Shown: positions 35,894-49,117 of the stretch, in pieces
Layout of the letters: each line of letters starts with the position of its first letter
How positions within the stretch are numbered: the first letter of the stretch is position 1
Source: Gyrodactylus bullatarudis
Taxonomy: Eukaryota; Platyhelminthes; Monogenea; Gyrodactylidea; Gyrodactylidae
Assembly (NCBI GenBank): GCA_012064415.1
Contig: SSNU01000187.1
Coordinates: 252,393 to 316,392, forward strand
Direction: 5' to 3'
DNA: 64,000 nt
Position numbers and translations under genes: made by a program
Notes under the pieces: generated by a model
Database searches by the model: none
What the model saw: only the letters and a program-made list of their open reading frames with translations
Told to the model about the DNA's origin: nothing

Positions 35894-36215
35894 TTAAGTT
35901 AGTTGACATGAAGATGAGAATTTACATTTTTTACATAAAACTCAATATTTTTCTGGTTCGGTTTCTGGTGATCAGGGATAAGTGTCTTTTACTATCTCTG
36001 ATTCCATACGGAGTAGTCAGAAATCTTGCCTTCGAGATGAGACTCGGCAAGTATTCAATCTATGAGCTAGTAAGGAAACAATCCAGCTACCTATGAAATA
36101 CAAAATATATATATAAATTTATTCCTGACTTTTCCGGAACAGATATTGAATTTTTAATGAATTAGAAAAAAAATGAAATTAGTAAATTATTATATCATCT
36201 TCATGTCAACCATTT
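35894..36215. repeat. Family A MITE with foreign internal segment
   Basis: The left terminus is TTAGTTGACATGAAGATGAG and the right is TATCATCTTCATGTCAAC. Between them, about 35955-36095 has GC-richer sequence unrelated to family A, with an open plus-strand frame (CLLLSLIPYGVVRNLAFEMR, then LGKYSIYELVRKQSSYL). This looks like a captured fragment of a gene or another element. Confidence 0.5.
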
Positions 36216-36224
36216 TGCTTTAAA

Positions 36225-36605
36225 TGAATAAAAAATATATTTTGCGGAAAAAATTATCTTATGAAAAATATGGTCACTGTTCATTTTTCGATTTTGCCCC
36301 AAAATTCCATTTTTTTGAATTTTGAACTGAAAATTTTTATTGATTTGAGATTGGACAGGTGATCAAAAGAGGTTTTCCAGAATCAGAATTAGACAAGAAA
36401 GCTGAATATTGCCTTTAATTTCTTAACAGATCCTCCAATTTGAAGAATTTTGAATTATCGGTTTAAGCAGAGAAAAGGATTTTAAAAATAAAAATACAGG
36501 TCCCAAACGATAATGAGTTTATGCAGGTTAAGCATGATTTATTTTCTTATCTAATTCTGATCATGGAAAAATGGGGTTTTGGCGCAAAATCGAAATTTTA
36601 AAAAC
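36225..36605. repeat. Family B' MITE remnant
   Basis: GATCAAAAGAGGTTTTCCAG and its inverted counterparts surround a centre near 36440. Both outer ends are missing; it abuts the next palindrome. Confidence 0.5.
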
Positions 36606-36610
36606 TATAT

Positions 36611-36975
36611 ATTTTTCTAATGACGAAGGTAACTTCATAAGGAATTAGAAGTCAAGTGATTAAGCTTATATTTCACCGGATCTCATCAGACTATTACACC
36701 GGCTTGATATTTATATTAAATTTTTGAGCATATGAAAATTCCTCTTATTGGTTCAAATGGTTTTTAGGGATAAAACATAGGGGGTGAGAGTTGATTAAAA
36801 TTGTTTTTTTTATCCCTAAAAACCATTTGAACCAATAAGAGGAATTTTCATATGCTCAAAAATTTAATATAAATATCAAGCCGGTGTAATAGTCTGATGA
36901 GATCCGGTGAGCTTAATCACTAAATATTCACTTGACTTCTAATTCCTTATGAAGTTACCTTCGTCATTAGAAAAT
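36611..36975. repeat. Family D hairpin element
   Basis: About 165-bp arms (36611-36775 and 36808-36975) are almost exact inverted copies with a loop of about 33 bp. Inner stem: TTCAAATGGTTTTTAGGGAT; mid stem: CACCGGATCTCATCAGACTA. The region 38995-39110 repeats part of one arm in diverged form. Confidence 0.78.
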
Positions 36976-37539
36976 ATTCTAGAAGAAGTTCAGCATTATT
37001 TTCCACATTATATATTTTTCATAAAAACAATTTTTTGGTGAGATATTATTTAAATACTCGAAGATTAGATTTATCATATATATACGGGTGATTAAAGTAA
37101 TTTTGCAAAATTTCGTCCAAGTCTACTAAATACGTTGTATGTTTACTAGATTTAATCCTCCGATCATGAGAAAACTCTGAAAAGAATATTTTGCAGTGGA
37201 CATATTCTTTAGATACCATGTACATGACAACATTGAAAAGTTTGACATTTGAAATTAAAATCTCAAAAATCTTATTGTTGAGTATATTTAATTCCGACTA
37301 AAATTTCGTATTAATTATAAATAGACCAGATAAGATCAAGAAAGTCGACTTTTAGTTGAAGTGAATTGTAAGAAATCAGGGATTCTTACGAATTGCTTGT
37401 GAATCATTCTAAATTAATTTTTTCTCGATAAATAAACTGAATTCTGAAGTTGAACTGAATGTAATACTTTTTGCGTATGATAAATGAAACGCGATGAAGG
37501 GTATAAACTTATGTTACCTTCTTATTTTCCTGATCAAAG

Positions 37540-37680
37540 AACAAAACTTAGGGTTAACCCTTTAAAAGCCAGAGAATTTTTTTCAGGGTACATAGCTAAG
37601 ATTGGAAATTTTATATGGTTTAAGAATACGCTGATAACGAATATGCATTTTTTTTAAAAAACCAACCTATAGTTCAGGAG
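37540..37680. repeat. Family J repeat, inverted copy
   Basis: Read on the minus strand, ATCAGCGTATTCTTAAACCAT and ATTCTCTGGCTTTTAAAGGG match 51.95-52.16 kb (ATCAGCGTATTCACAAACCA, ATTCTCTGGGACTTTAAGG). Confidence 0.45.
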
Positions 37681-38017
37681 TTATTGGCCCAAAAAGTGCT
37701 CATTTTTAGACCCTGAAAATGGTTAACTTTTTTATTTAAAAAAATGACATAAAGGTAATAACATATTTGAATTCTACGGGTATGGTTTCTCAAAAAAGTT
37801 TCTTTTTTTTTTCTCTTCGACCTCTGTAAGTGGTTTTTCAAAAAAACGTTCTTAATATTTTCTAGGAAAATTTTTAACTTTTTCAAAAACGAATCATTTT
37901 TAAATAGTCATAACTTCTTAATAAACTATTGCAGCTATATAAGTCATAGCTCATTCGAAAGAATATTAGTTCTACTTTCAGAAAAGTGGTCAATAAACTA
38001 TTTTTAAGAAAAGTAAG

Positions 38018-38708
38018 AAGATGCCAGATTGTTTTACAAATAAAGATCTCTATTTCGGGCATACTCATCAGTGTGATACATGCCATATATTTATATTTAT
38101 ACAGAAAGAAGACGGTAAGAGACAGAAACGAACCAACAAATTACCAAGTTCTTCGTAGCAACACAATGATCAAACCCTAATTATCCTGATTCGCCAACAG
38201 AACTAAATTTTCTTTCCACTAAACGCTGACTACAATAATAATTAATTATCACTTTAATTGTACAAATTTCGAATAATTACACGGGTGTTTGGGGAGTTGC
38301 GATAAATTTTTGCGAAAAACTGATTATAGTGTAAAATTTTACGCAGATTCTGAATGTGCTTCCAAAAATTTCATAAGTTGCTCAGTTTGTGCGCAATTCG
38401 CGAAATACCGAAATAGCACAATTTTCATAATCGGGACTTGAATAAATCAATTTTTCGACTTGATCCTTAGACATTTCAGAGTCAAATTTGATATCATTCG
38501 AAAGAGCGTAAAATTATAATTAAAATTCAGATTTCTCTGACCTGGTAACAGGGAGGAGCCAATTGTATAACTATTAAAATTTGGACCAATAAGGCCATCT
38601 CTTTCAAATTTGTTAAACCTGTATTTATATGAAATGTATCACACTGATGAGTATGCCCGAAATAGAGATCTTTATTTGTGAAACAATCTGGCATCTTCTT
38701 ACTTTGCT
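38018..38708. mobile_element. Family E element with inverted ends and mariner-like interior
   Basis: The arms at 38018-38100 and 38625-38708 are inverted copies (GATGCCAGATTGTTTTACAA; CTATTTCGGGCATACTCATC). Inside, at 38320-38365, ACTGATTATAGTGTAAAATT and following bases resemble the terminal repeat of the transposon at 18.1-20.4 kb. It may be a distant relative or a nest. Outer ends not defined. Confidence 0.5.
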
Positions 38709-38994
38709 CAAATTTCCTATATCATCGGTAGCTCAGCTCAAAACCAATCTCGAAGAACACTTAACTCAGTTAAACTATTTTTAGTTTCTTTAAAACAGAA
38801 TCATGGGTGAGAAAAAGACAATGTCCCCCACAGGGTACACTGGCTACGGAAGGGTTAACAAAAGTTTCAGAAATCCACTATTCATAAGAATACCTTCTTT
38901 CATACCTTTCTTAATGATAAAACTTGCAAAACAGAAAAATTAATTTATCAATCTGAATTAGTAGAAATATTCATTTCTTAGAGGATTTTGAAGA

Positions 38995-39110
38995 CGAGTG
39001 AATAATGAGTAATAAAGCTTTTATTTCACCGGTTCTCAACAGACTCTTACACTGGCTTGATATTTATACATACAATAATGAAAAATTAAAAATCCTCCAA
39101 TTTATCAATA
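38995..39110. repeat. Family D partial copy
   Basis: AAAGCTTTTATTTCACCGG and ACACTGGCTTGATATTTATA match one arm of the hairpin at 36.6 kb with several changes. Confidence 0.5.
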
Positions 39111-39112
39111 AC

Positions 39113-42100
39113 GAGATATCATCAGAATACTTCCTATATGCACAATTTCGTGTAGTTTAGTTGCATCAAGTCAGCTCAGAAGAGGAATAGCGTACCCTGT
39201 ATGTTTTATTAACTGCAAACTTATCCACCCTTCATGGCCCCTACAAAACTTATTCATTATTAAGCTACTTAAAAAAAGGTAATTCTCTGAAAATCACGCG
39301 GTCAAATATTTTTAAAATGTTTGGAAAGTTCTTATGAGAACTTATTTGCTGAGACCTTATTAGAATATAAAATAACTTTTTATCGAAAAATATGCAATTG
39401 CCCGCTCGATATCCCTTATAGTTGAGAAGATAACTAGTCTTTAAGCAAAAAATTTGTGTCATAGAAAAATAATAAAATTATTTCAAACTTATATAATATT
39501 TAAAAAAAACTAGATTAAAATGGTCATTCTCAACACTGGTATGAGAATACGTTGAAGACTTTCGAAGAAGTCTGACGATTCAGAGAGTTTTTCACTTCAA
39601 ATGTTGATAAACACAAAAATTCTCATTCTTTAAAGATAAATCAGCTTTTTTGTTATTCCAACCTGTTAATTACTATTTTAAAAATTTCCTTTTCTGGTTT
39701 GTTTATTACTTTTCAGGGAGTGAGTTTAAAATTCCAAAAAATTTGACTTCCGTTTGAAAAATAATTTTCAAATTCAAGTTTACACTCATCTTTTTTTTGA
39801 ACTTGGAAATTAATTTATCAAAATAATAGAGTGAGTCTAGACAAGAAAATTGTGCTTTCGAGAAACTGTCCATCAAAGAACTGATTTTTATCTTTTATTT
39901 GCTCACATAAAGGGAGTTTGTACAGTGTGTACAGTGTACAGGGCTTAACGATTAACTCAAATTTAGAAATTCAAATACAGTGAATTGACTAAATCACGCC
40001 TCGAGATAGCTCTACCCCAAGCAAGTTTTGGAACTTATACCTCTACTCCATTTTTGTCAACCAATCAGATTCGAGTATCAAAAAATGAATTTTTATGCTG
40101 ATTTCTCAAGCCTTAACCCTAAATCGGAAACTTTATTCAAATTGAGTTCCAAGAAAAGATTGTGGCATCAATGAAACTGGCGGGAGTTGAAGGAAAAAAT
40201 TTAATTTTAATTTAGTATTATTTCCCTGATTTTTAATGTATTTCAGGAAAGTAGAATGAAATCATTAATGCTGATTTTGAGCATAAAGCTTCAGAATTAG
40301 AGATTTATCAAATTTTAATAGAAAACGATCTGATTCGGAGCTGAGGTAGCCTTAATGTCTGTAAATACTTTATCGATACATAAGAAGAAAAAAATTTGTT
40401 TTCGATCATCTTAATAACACACCAAAAGGAATATCTACTAACACCCCCAAATCTTCAATGTATCAGTTGGCAGGCTCAATTGATCTCATTTCCATCTTCA
40501 AGGAGCAAAAAATTGAAAGTTGACTTTCAAACATCAAATATTAATGGAGAAGAAACAGAAGTAAAGCCGCCTGGAAACAGGATATGCAACTCTTCCCTAA
40601 AACCTCTGAACCAATGGAAGGGCAGAAAAATATGCAATGTAACTCTATATAAATGTTGTCCGGGGTTAATTCTGAAGAAACCCAGCGAAATAAAACGTTT
40701 ATTAGTTCTGGAATCAAATTTTAAATTTCTCAAGCAACTATCTTACTCCAATATCTTAACTCAATAATAGGAAGAAAAGAAGCTCAAAAATCAAAAGTCT
40801 CTTCAACACTTTGATATATAAAGCATATATTCCAACTTTTGATTTTAATAGATGAAAACTTAATGTAATGTACATATTTTTGTAAGATCTACATTACAAT
40901 CTTTAGAACTCAAGAAATTCTATATCAATAAGCTTCATAGACGAGCATTTCTTAAGGATCATTTGATTTCCAAATTGATTCGATCAGTTTTTTATCAGTT
41001 ATTTATGTATTAAACCAAAGAAATTAGATAAAAGATCAATCATTTAAATTTGAGTTTCTATGCTTATCACACTAGATAAGTAAGTATTACGAGTAAAGAA
41101 TTGTCCAATATTCTTCTTCTAATTTTCAGATTCAATCAGTATTCTTTTCAATAAATTAACAGACTAAATTTGAGATCGGCCAAAGTTTTTATCAGACATT
41201 CATCAATTTGAATTTGTACTCGAGACGAAGATCTTAGTTGTATGAGAAAAAACAATTCGACAAATTTTAGTCTTGCTATTAGTTTTCAAGAGGGTGGGCT
41301 TAAAAATTTGAGATATGGTCAATGAAATGTTAAGAAACCCATTATTATTCTGGTGTAATATTCTTGATTTTGGTAGTGATAGGGAGTAAGAAATCGAAAT
41401 TTATCTTTCAAACAACAATGGCGAGAAATTTTAATGAGAATAATCGATTTTCTTGACTAATTTTAATCCTTCTGTATTACTTTAAAATCATTCATATTTT
41501 TCCAATAAAAAACTAATCGGTGCAAATGTATTTAATATATGAGCCAGGAGTACTGAGAGAAATTTTTCCAAAAATAACTAAAATTGCCTATCGACATGAT
41601 AAAACTATGACCGATCAGAATTGTTATATTCATGAAAAAAAGAAATAAAATAAGTTTCAAAACATTTTAAATTAGATTTAAGGGATTTTTGTGAAAAAAT
41701 AATGTGAATTCAAGTTAAAATCATGAAAATAAAACAATGAAAAACGTTTGAAAGTTTTTACGTGATTTTATTTGGGACGGACAGTCCGATATTATTCTTG
41801 AATCAGATTTAAAATCATCAAAACTGGATTGCTTATAAGTAATACTTACTAATTAGTAATTAATGGTGAAGAATACAGTTAATTGATGAAACGAAATGAT
41901 GATCAAAGATACAAAATTTTAATTTGAATTTCCTCCCGATTATTGAATAGTTAAATCATTGAGTAGCATGTCATGATTAATTCAAGTTTGAAGATTGTTA
42001 TCATTTATCGTGTTTTATTTTCAATTCATGATCTCTTATTCATAAGTGATTAGGGGAGTTAACATGGTTAAGAAAATGTAACTCGTTATTTGGTACGTTA

Positions 42101-42639
42101 GATGTAGCAGATAATTATGATGTTTCTGATGACAATAAAGCATCATAGTATTTTATTACATTTTTTAAGATCAATGGGAAATTTTCATTTTGAAAACTAG
42201 AGTTATTTTTGATGAATTTATGACATCGACGAAAATCACGTTTTTTCTTTAGGGTCTTGAATTTTCCTGGAGATATTTTGGAAATCAATTCAAATTTTGT
42301 CGAATTAAGAAAAAAAATTGAATATATATTTTAGTAATTTGGACTTCTTTACATAGAAAAGAGGATTTTCATGAATTAAATCCAAAAGTTTATCTTTCTG
42401 ATACCCATAAATCCTATTTTCCCAAAATTCTTTAAAATTATCAGAAAACGATTTTAGCGAAGGGACTTTAAATAACAATCAGAATAATTCCCATCCAAAA
42501 AGTCATACAGATTGCTCAAAACAGTGAATTTTAACATTTATCGTAGTAACATTCATTCAAAATCGGTAGCGCGGATTTAAAAAATGTAATTTTCAAATGA
42601 GATTTTGTATAACAGAACAAAATTTTAAACATCTAATCA
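39113..42639. other. GPCR intron 1 section without clear features
   Basis: AT-rich sequence with no supported gene. A richer patch at 40396-40770 has open frames on both strands, including NNTPKGISTNTPKSSMYQLA in a frame broken by stops; it may be a decayed exon or retroelement piece. A short GTACAGTGT doublet lies at about 39920. Nothing else recognisable. Confidence 0.3.
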
Positions 42640-43080
42640 CAATAAGACGAGAAGACCGAATATGTTAATGCATAACTTGATTATCGTTTGGAGTCGAATT
42701 TCGATTTTTTGATGATTTTCACTACTTGAAAATTAATAAAATTTCGAAAAATCAAAATTCCTCGAAAATGGCGGATCTTTCCAAAATTTTTCGGCAATAT
42801 TTGGCTTTCTTTGTCTTATTGGGATCCTAAAAATCAAATTTTGACTTAACTTTCTACTTTGAAATCAGTAAAAATTTTGAGCTTAAAATTTGAAAAAACG
42901 AGATTTTGGCACAAAATTGAAATTTGACCATTTTTCTCATCAAAATAATTTTTTTCTTCAAATCGTAAAAGGGGGAATCATGGGTAGGATTTCAAATTTT
43001 ACAAATTCAAATTTTTGATGATCGAAATTTCGTAAAAATCATATATTTCCAAGGTCATATCAACCAACATTATTACCTTA
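42640..43080. repeat. Family B' MITE, left end missing
   Basis: GTTTGGAGTCGAATTTCGAT through TCATATCAACCAAC. It carries the whole right arm and the centre. It is the reference for the copy split by the Penelope-like element. Confidence 0.6.
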
Positions 43081-43149
43081 TTGTGTATATCGGAAAAAAC
43101 AATTGGAGAAATTGTGATTTGGCACGGGTATTGGTTTCATTTAAACTAT

Positions 43150-43500
43150 GTGTTGAGTCAGAGCAATCAAGAATCATCAATGATTCATCATTAGACGAGG
43201 AAATCAAAAATGGTCATTTATATTTTAGGACACTCTATCATTAGTAATGATTCATTACTACTTCCTATTTTCCGAGCATTTCTATTAGGATCATCCAAGA
43301 TCAGTTAGAATTGACGGTTCTATCAAAAGTAGAATATTGATATTTGGTTTCTCTCTCTATTAGCGATCCAGAAGAAACCTTTGAATCCTCTCATTCGTTT
43401 TAATTTAAAATGTCTTCAAACCAAAATTTTGAGACTGATGAAAAAATGAGATTTTGGAAAAATAGTAAATTCTCATCTTCATGTCAATTTCAAGTTTAAA
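43150..43500. repeat. Family F element ending in a family A terminus
   Basis: F blocks (ATTCATCATTAGACGAGGAA, ACTACTTCCTATTTTCCGAG) run into the A terminus AATAGTAAATTCTCATCTTC. A chimera, or evidence that the ends are interchangeable between families. Confidence 0.55.
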
Positions 43501-44389
43501 AAAAATTTAATCATTTCGAGTGAAAGAAACCAAATTATTGAGAATTTACAAAATTGTATCGTCTTCTTATGGTTAATCACTCAATGTGACGCACGTGTAG
43601 AAGATAATTCTAACTTTCCAAAAATAGTCCGTATCAATCAGACTAATGGTTATCGTTGTTGATGCAAGAACTTAATCCTAAACTAAGTAGATTGATTCAA
43701 TATTTCGATTAAATACATCTTTTTATTAATATCATCTTCTTCTATCTAGTTTATTTTTTTGTACTTTAAGCCTTGTTGTGTTAATATTCTGATATGAGTT
43801 TTGGTGGGCGAGAAAGAAAACCGATTTTCTTTTTCAAATTTTGATTAATCCTAAATTTCATTCTAGTCTGATAATGTTGTATTACTAGCACCGAATAATT
43901 TAGCTAATGATCCTAGGCAGTAACTCTAATCAAAGAGAGAAGCTCTCCTTTTATATCGTAAATTGGACCTTAGTTCAGCTGCAATTTCCCAAAGTGAAAA
44001 GATTCCTAAACAAGACTCAACTAGGCACTCAAAAAAATTTTTTAAAATAAAATTCTTCACTCAGGAACATTTTAGTGATACGTCATTATAGATGTGAACT
44101 TCATATTCCTAGGGCATTGGAATATTGGATAAGTAGATTTTAGAAAACTATCCCTTATCAGTACAATTAGTCTAATTTACAATGAGTAAATTGTACTGTA
44201 TCCTGAGAGGTGTTCAGACAATTGGAGTATTGTTTTGAAATTAATTCTCCAAAACCATTTCCTTGATGCATTTTTGGATAAATGAAAGTAGAATATTTGG
44301 CATTTTCTTTGGAAAATTCATCTAACTTATTTTTTCTAGAGTTTAAATATCTTTATAAATACACGATATTTCCAATATATTTTGAAACT

Positions 44390-44667
44390 ATGATTGATCT
44401 AAATGGAGATATCAATTATGATTCGATTTCCAAAAGTGATGACGAATTTCTCAAAACTTCGAAATTCGAAACTCTATATCTTTGAAATCGATGAAAATTT
44501 CTGGTTCCAAAGTTGAAAAAAGTGGAGATTTTTTGCATTTCCGAAATTCATAAGATGGTCAAATGTTTGTCAGATTGAATTTTTTTCACAACATATTGGC
44601 ATATTTCATCAAAATAAAAATTTTTTGCTGACTTTCAGAAGAATAATATTGATTTTTTTATAAAAGA
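44390..44667. repeat. Family A half element (right arm)
   Basis: AAAGTTGAAAAAAGTGGAGA through GTCAGATTGAATTTTTTTCA match the right arm of A. The left arm and the outer terminus are missing. Confidence 0.55.
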
Positions 44668-44790
44668 TTTAGCCCAGTGTTGCGTAGTGGTATCTCTCTC
44701 ACCTCTTATATCTCGTCTTTAGTTCCCGGACTTGTACAAATCACTAATTTCTATATATAAATACAAGTTTTACTATTTCAAAGAAAATTA
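44668..44790 (+). repeat. Decayed tRNA-derived SINE
   Basis: GTTGCGTAGTGGTATCTCTC resembles a pol III A box in tRNA context, and about 35 nt later AGTTCCCGGACTTGTACAAA resembles a degraded B box. An AT-rich body follows. No full cloverleaf, so not a functional tRNA gene. Confidence 0.4.
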
Positions 44791-46468
44791 AGCCTTCAAA
44801 ATTGTTCAAGAGATTTGGCTCTGAGATAAATCTTATTTCTGGAAATTAGACTTTAAACAAAATTGTATTCCTACCAAAAATATCTACTCCCATTATTTTC
44901 TGTGACTGGAAACATTCCAACATTTTGGAAAATTTCTACTCCTATTATGTTTATGATACAGTAGATAGAAATTTCCTCGATAATTATAAATTAAATATTT
45001 TTTTATTTGAAATTATCTAAAAAGGAATTTTTTTATACGTAAAGAACAAAGGAGGAAGGATTATGAAAGTGATCTAATTTCACCATGATTTCATAAAATT
45101 GATGAATTTATCAAAAGAAGTTATAAAATTATTATTCCTCAAACATCAAAGACTGCCATTCCCAAGGAAGATATTAAAGTACAATAGCATTCCATTTAGA
45201 CTAGATTTCCTCAACAAATTATCGAAATGGGTTTTTAGTCGAATATTAGACTTGGACGAAATTTTGCAAAATTACTTAAATCGCCCATCGATATGAAAAA
45301 ACTAATCTTCAAGTATTTAAATATAATCCCACCAAATTTTGCTTCCGAAATAAGATTTTAAAAAGTTTGAATAAATTTTAATAAGAAAAGGGAAAATATT
45401 TGATATGTTTCAGGATCAGCAATTTAACTCGAAATTTTATCTCTAAACTCCTTGATCTATAGATAGATGAAATTGATTAAACTGTATTTTTGAGTAACCT
45501 ATCTGGTCAAGTCTCTCTTTGGATTGAGATTTAAGAATATTGAATCATTTATTTCTGATTCATTTCAATTTCCTGTTATTAAATCAATCACCAAAAAATA
45601 ATTTCCAACAGTCTGAACCACAATAATATCTCATCACTGATAAAAGTCATCAGAAAAATTTTTCATCTTTAGCCTGGGTAAATTCATCAAAGAACGTTAC
45701 GTGGTACTTCAGGGCTTTTCTATAATGTTAGTGCTTGACGTGACATTTTAATCAATATGAATAATCAATTGGCAAAATATTAGAAAATGGGGTGGTATTG
45801 ATATCTTCTCTATTGGTCCATCACTTGGTTTATTTGACGAGGACCAATAGGAGTAGAGATAGAATGTGAAAGATAGTCAAAATGCAATTTATAATAGTCT
45901 AATTTTAGGCTTTTAACAATGAAATAGGTCAAAAAAGTCGTTTATAAAATCATATTCAATAGATATAACGTAACAAGAATGATGTGAAATGGTATATTAC
46001 ATAATATTGTCCTATAAAATTGAAAAGTCATTTCTAGGCTTATTGAGGCCCTAGTCATCACAATCGAATTCAGGTTTTTGTTTTTTTCCTCATCATCTCA
46101 GAACATTGAATTCAGTTATGAAAATCCTCCAAATCACTTAAATCACAAATGAATTAAATACCGGGACAAGACAATAACATAGTACTATATATTGGATAGT
46201 TTTAATGGAAAAAGCGACTAATAAGTCAATTTTTCTTGATCTTACTTTTTTCAGTTTATCATTTATTCGGAGAATTAATGAAACATCAAAAATATTACGT
46301 ATATCACAGTTGCTATGATACTGTACGAATGCCGTATGGAAATTTTTTCATTGGATAAGATTTTCTCGATGTATTCTTTTTATTGAAATAATCTCAACAT
46401 AGAATTTTCCAACAATAAAGATTCTTAAGGCATTTTCAAGGCATCAAATTTGGGATTTTGCTGCTTCC

Positions 46469-47054
46469 TAAAGCTAGTTGACATGAAGATGAGAATTTCC
46501 TGTTTTTACAAAAAACTCAATATTTTTATCCAGAAAGTCAGGAAAAAATTTATTTTTTGGATTCCACTATGAAATGAGCTGATTAGTTTTGAATATAAAA
46601 AAATTTCCGAAAAAAATTTAATCTGACCAAAATTAAGAATTCGGTTTTTTGAATTTCGGAAATGTTTCAAATTTCCACTTTTTCAACTTTCAAATCCAAA
46701 ATTTTTATCGATTCCAAAGATTTGAAGCAGTTAATAATTGATATTCAGGATCAAAATTAGACGAAGATTTCGAATTTGGCCGTAGAATTTGAGAGAAAAT
46801 TACTCTTTCCAAGAAAAAGTTCAATCTCTATATTTTGGATCATTTTCCCTCGTGATTATTCAAAAATTCAAATGGTTCGATTTCCCACCGTAATGACGAA
46901 TTTCTGTGAATTCCTGCACGCAAATTCGAAATCTTCGTCTAATTTTGATCCTGAATATCAATATTTAACTGCTTCAAATCTTTGGAATCGATAAAAATTT
47001 TGGATTTGAAAGTTGAAAAATAGGAAATTCTCATCTTCATGTCAATTAGGTTTA
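46469..47054. repeat. Family A MITE, subtype A2, right arm deleted
   Basis: It starts TAAAGCTAGTTGACATGAAG and is nearly identical to the copy at 49.1-49.9 kb through the left arm and centre (2 differences seen in the first 45 bp, the 72-codon frame identical). About 170 bp of the right arm are deleted between two A-rich runs (GTTGAAAAA / AAAAATAGG). Confidence 0.8.
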
Positions 47055-47327
47055 TGTGAATATTTTTTGGATTTGAATTGAAAATCTTTGCCTATTTTAC
47101 TGTAGGTGATGATGTGCAGATTAAGTTTCTTGGAATTTCAAACAATCTCATTTTCCTATATGAATTATTATTTGAAAATCATACTCGGTTCATTACTATG
47201 AAAGTGATAGTTTGTTTTGAAATTACTGAACTAATTTTTTAATTATTAGTATCTAATCCTCTTTTACTAAAGAGGTTACTGAAGATATTTGAGCTTATGA
47301 AGAATAAAATCAGATCTAAAATTATTT

Positions 47328-47455
47328 TGTTCTAGGTAATGCATCATCTAGGTTTATCTTCTTTTGTAATGAAATTGCCAATGTTACTGAATGCTATAGC
47401 TTAAGAATAGATCCCACTCGGAATTGTACGAAAGAAACCGTTAGAATCAGAAAAA
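47328..47455 (+). repeat. Short dispersed repeat, copy 2
   Basis: Diverged copy of the 9985-10115 repeat: TTATTTTGTTCTAGGT, ACTGAATGCTATAGCTTA and a block ending TTGTACGA in the same order and spacing. Confidence 0.45.
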
Positions 47456-49117
47456 ATACTGAATTCATTATTGCTACTCTTTGATATATTAAATTTTTGA
47501 GATTTGTTTAAATTAATTTGAAATTTATTATTATCTGGAAACATTTTGGCTTAATTTACTAATCTTCTATTTGTTTTAAATTAAGCTTCGGGAAATTCCT
47601 ACAATAAATTCCTGCAAAAATTATTTCTATAAATTTGCAGAGATAAAGAATTTTAAACAGAAAAGTTTAAATTTTTGATAATAAATACAAACATTCATTT
47701 TGTGCATCTAAAGATCAATTAACATCTCAACAAATAGTACCTGATATCATTTCCCTTTTTAAGAGACTGAACAAGACGATGCTCTCAAAACAGTAACTCC
47801 TTTACTTGATTGCTTTGAATGACTGGTTTTTTAGCTATTTAACTTCTCTTTATCTCACCAGAAATGATGTTATAATAGGAATATACCAAAAATTAATTCA
47901 CTCAATAAAATAACACCATGAAAACGATACTTGATTCATATAAGAAGATTTTCTGGTAATTACAGTATTAATTAAGAGTATTACAAAAACTCATTGACAG
48001 ATTTTCAAAATTTCGCATTTCTCTAAAAATTCCTATAAAATTTCTATGAAATTTATTTTATAGAATCAATATTTTTTGCGGAATCAGGAATTTTCCTAAG
48101 CTTATTTTAACGATTTAGAATTTATTAAATTTGAAGCTACTTTTGTTTCAACTAACCGCATTTATGTAATTTTGGTAAAATTCTGGGATAATTTGACGGA
48201 CCTGTCTTTTGCAAGGACATGGACTAAATTACTTAAACTTGGATTCTTCTGATAGAATGGGAATTCTGATTTATCACTTTACTATGGGTTTTTGATCATT
48301 TCTTTTTATCATTCATTTGAAATATCATACATGTCTAGTATAGGTTCTGCACTATTAGGCAAATCTATAGAACATTTGCAGTAACATTTCTGAATGACAA
48401 AGAGACTAAAGGCTTTTCAACATTGATGAAATGAAAACGAATCCCCTTCCCTTGCGGTGAGTTTTCATGTTATCGATAATAAAAAGACCTACACGATTCA
48501 AAGTAAACTTAGAGAGAGATAAGAGGGGGCAACTGTTCTCTAATTTAACCAAATATTGTATAATAAACCTTGAACATTCTTAAATTATTCTTTCGAGTCA
48601 TCTAAAACTGCATAAGTCATCTTCAAAATCAGATATTAGCGTAATATTTTGAAAGTTGTTTTGTTGTCAATTTTTAGACATATTTTTGTTGTTTAAACAT
48701 TAGGAAGAGAATAACTCATGGCTACTTGAAAATGTGAAAAGGTAAATACAGAATTTGACAAAATTTTATTTACGTTTCTCAAATATTTCAAATACTCGTT
48801 TTATACAAAAATAGAGTAGCTAATCAGAACAAACCAAAAGTGAAGATAAGAAATAGTCTTGGAAATTCATAATAACGCTGCAGGGAACAAATATTGTTTT
48901 GTGGTATGTTAATTGAACATTAGAGATTTTTTCGACCAAAAAAATACAAGAGCCAAGTATAATTTTAAGAATGTTGAAGCAAATTTTATATACAGGCTAC
49001 AGTACCCTGTTACATTACATTAATTGGATTGTGAGTATATTTTCTAATCAATCAAAGGTCAACAAAGGGATCAACTAATGAAATTTGAGTATTACAGTAT
49101 CAATCTATATTATAATA
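47456..49117. other. GPCR intron 1 section, nothing recognised
   Basis: AT-rich single-copy-looking sequence between two repeats; no gene, RNA or repeat recognised. Confidence 0.3.

Noticed and set aside
40396..40767. 123-codon plus-strand frame
   Set aside because: No ATG-led start of quality, no splice or family support; competing frames look equally coding-like. Kept only as a possible decayed segment.
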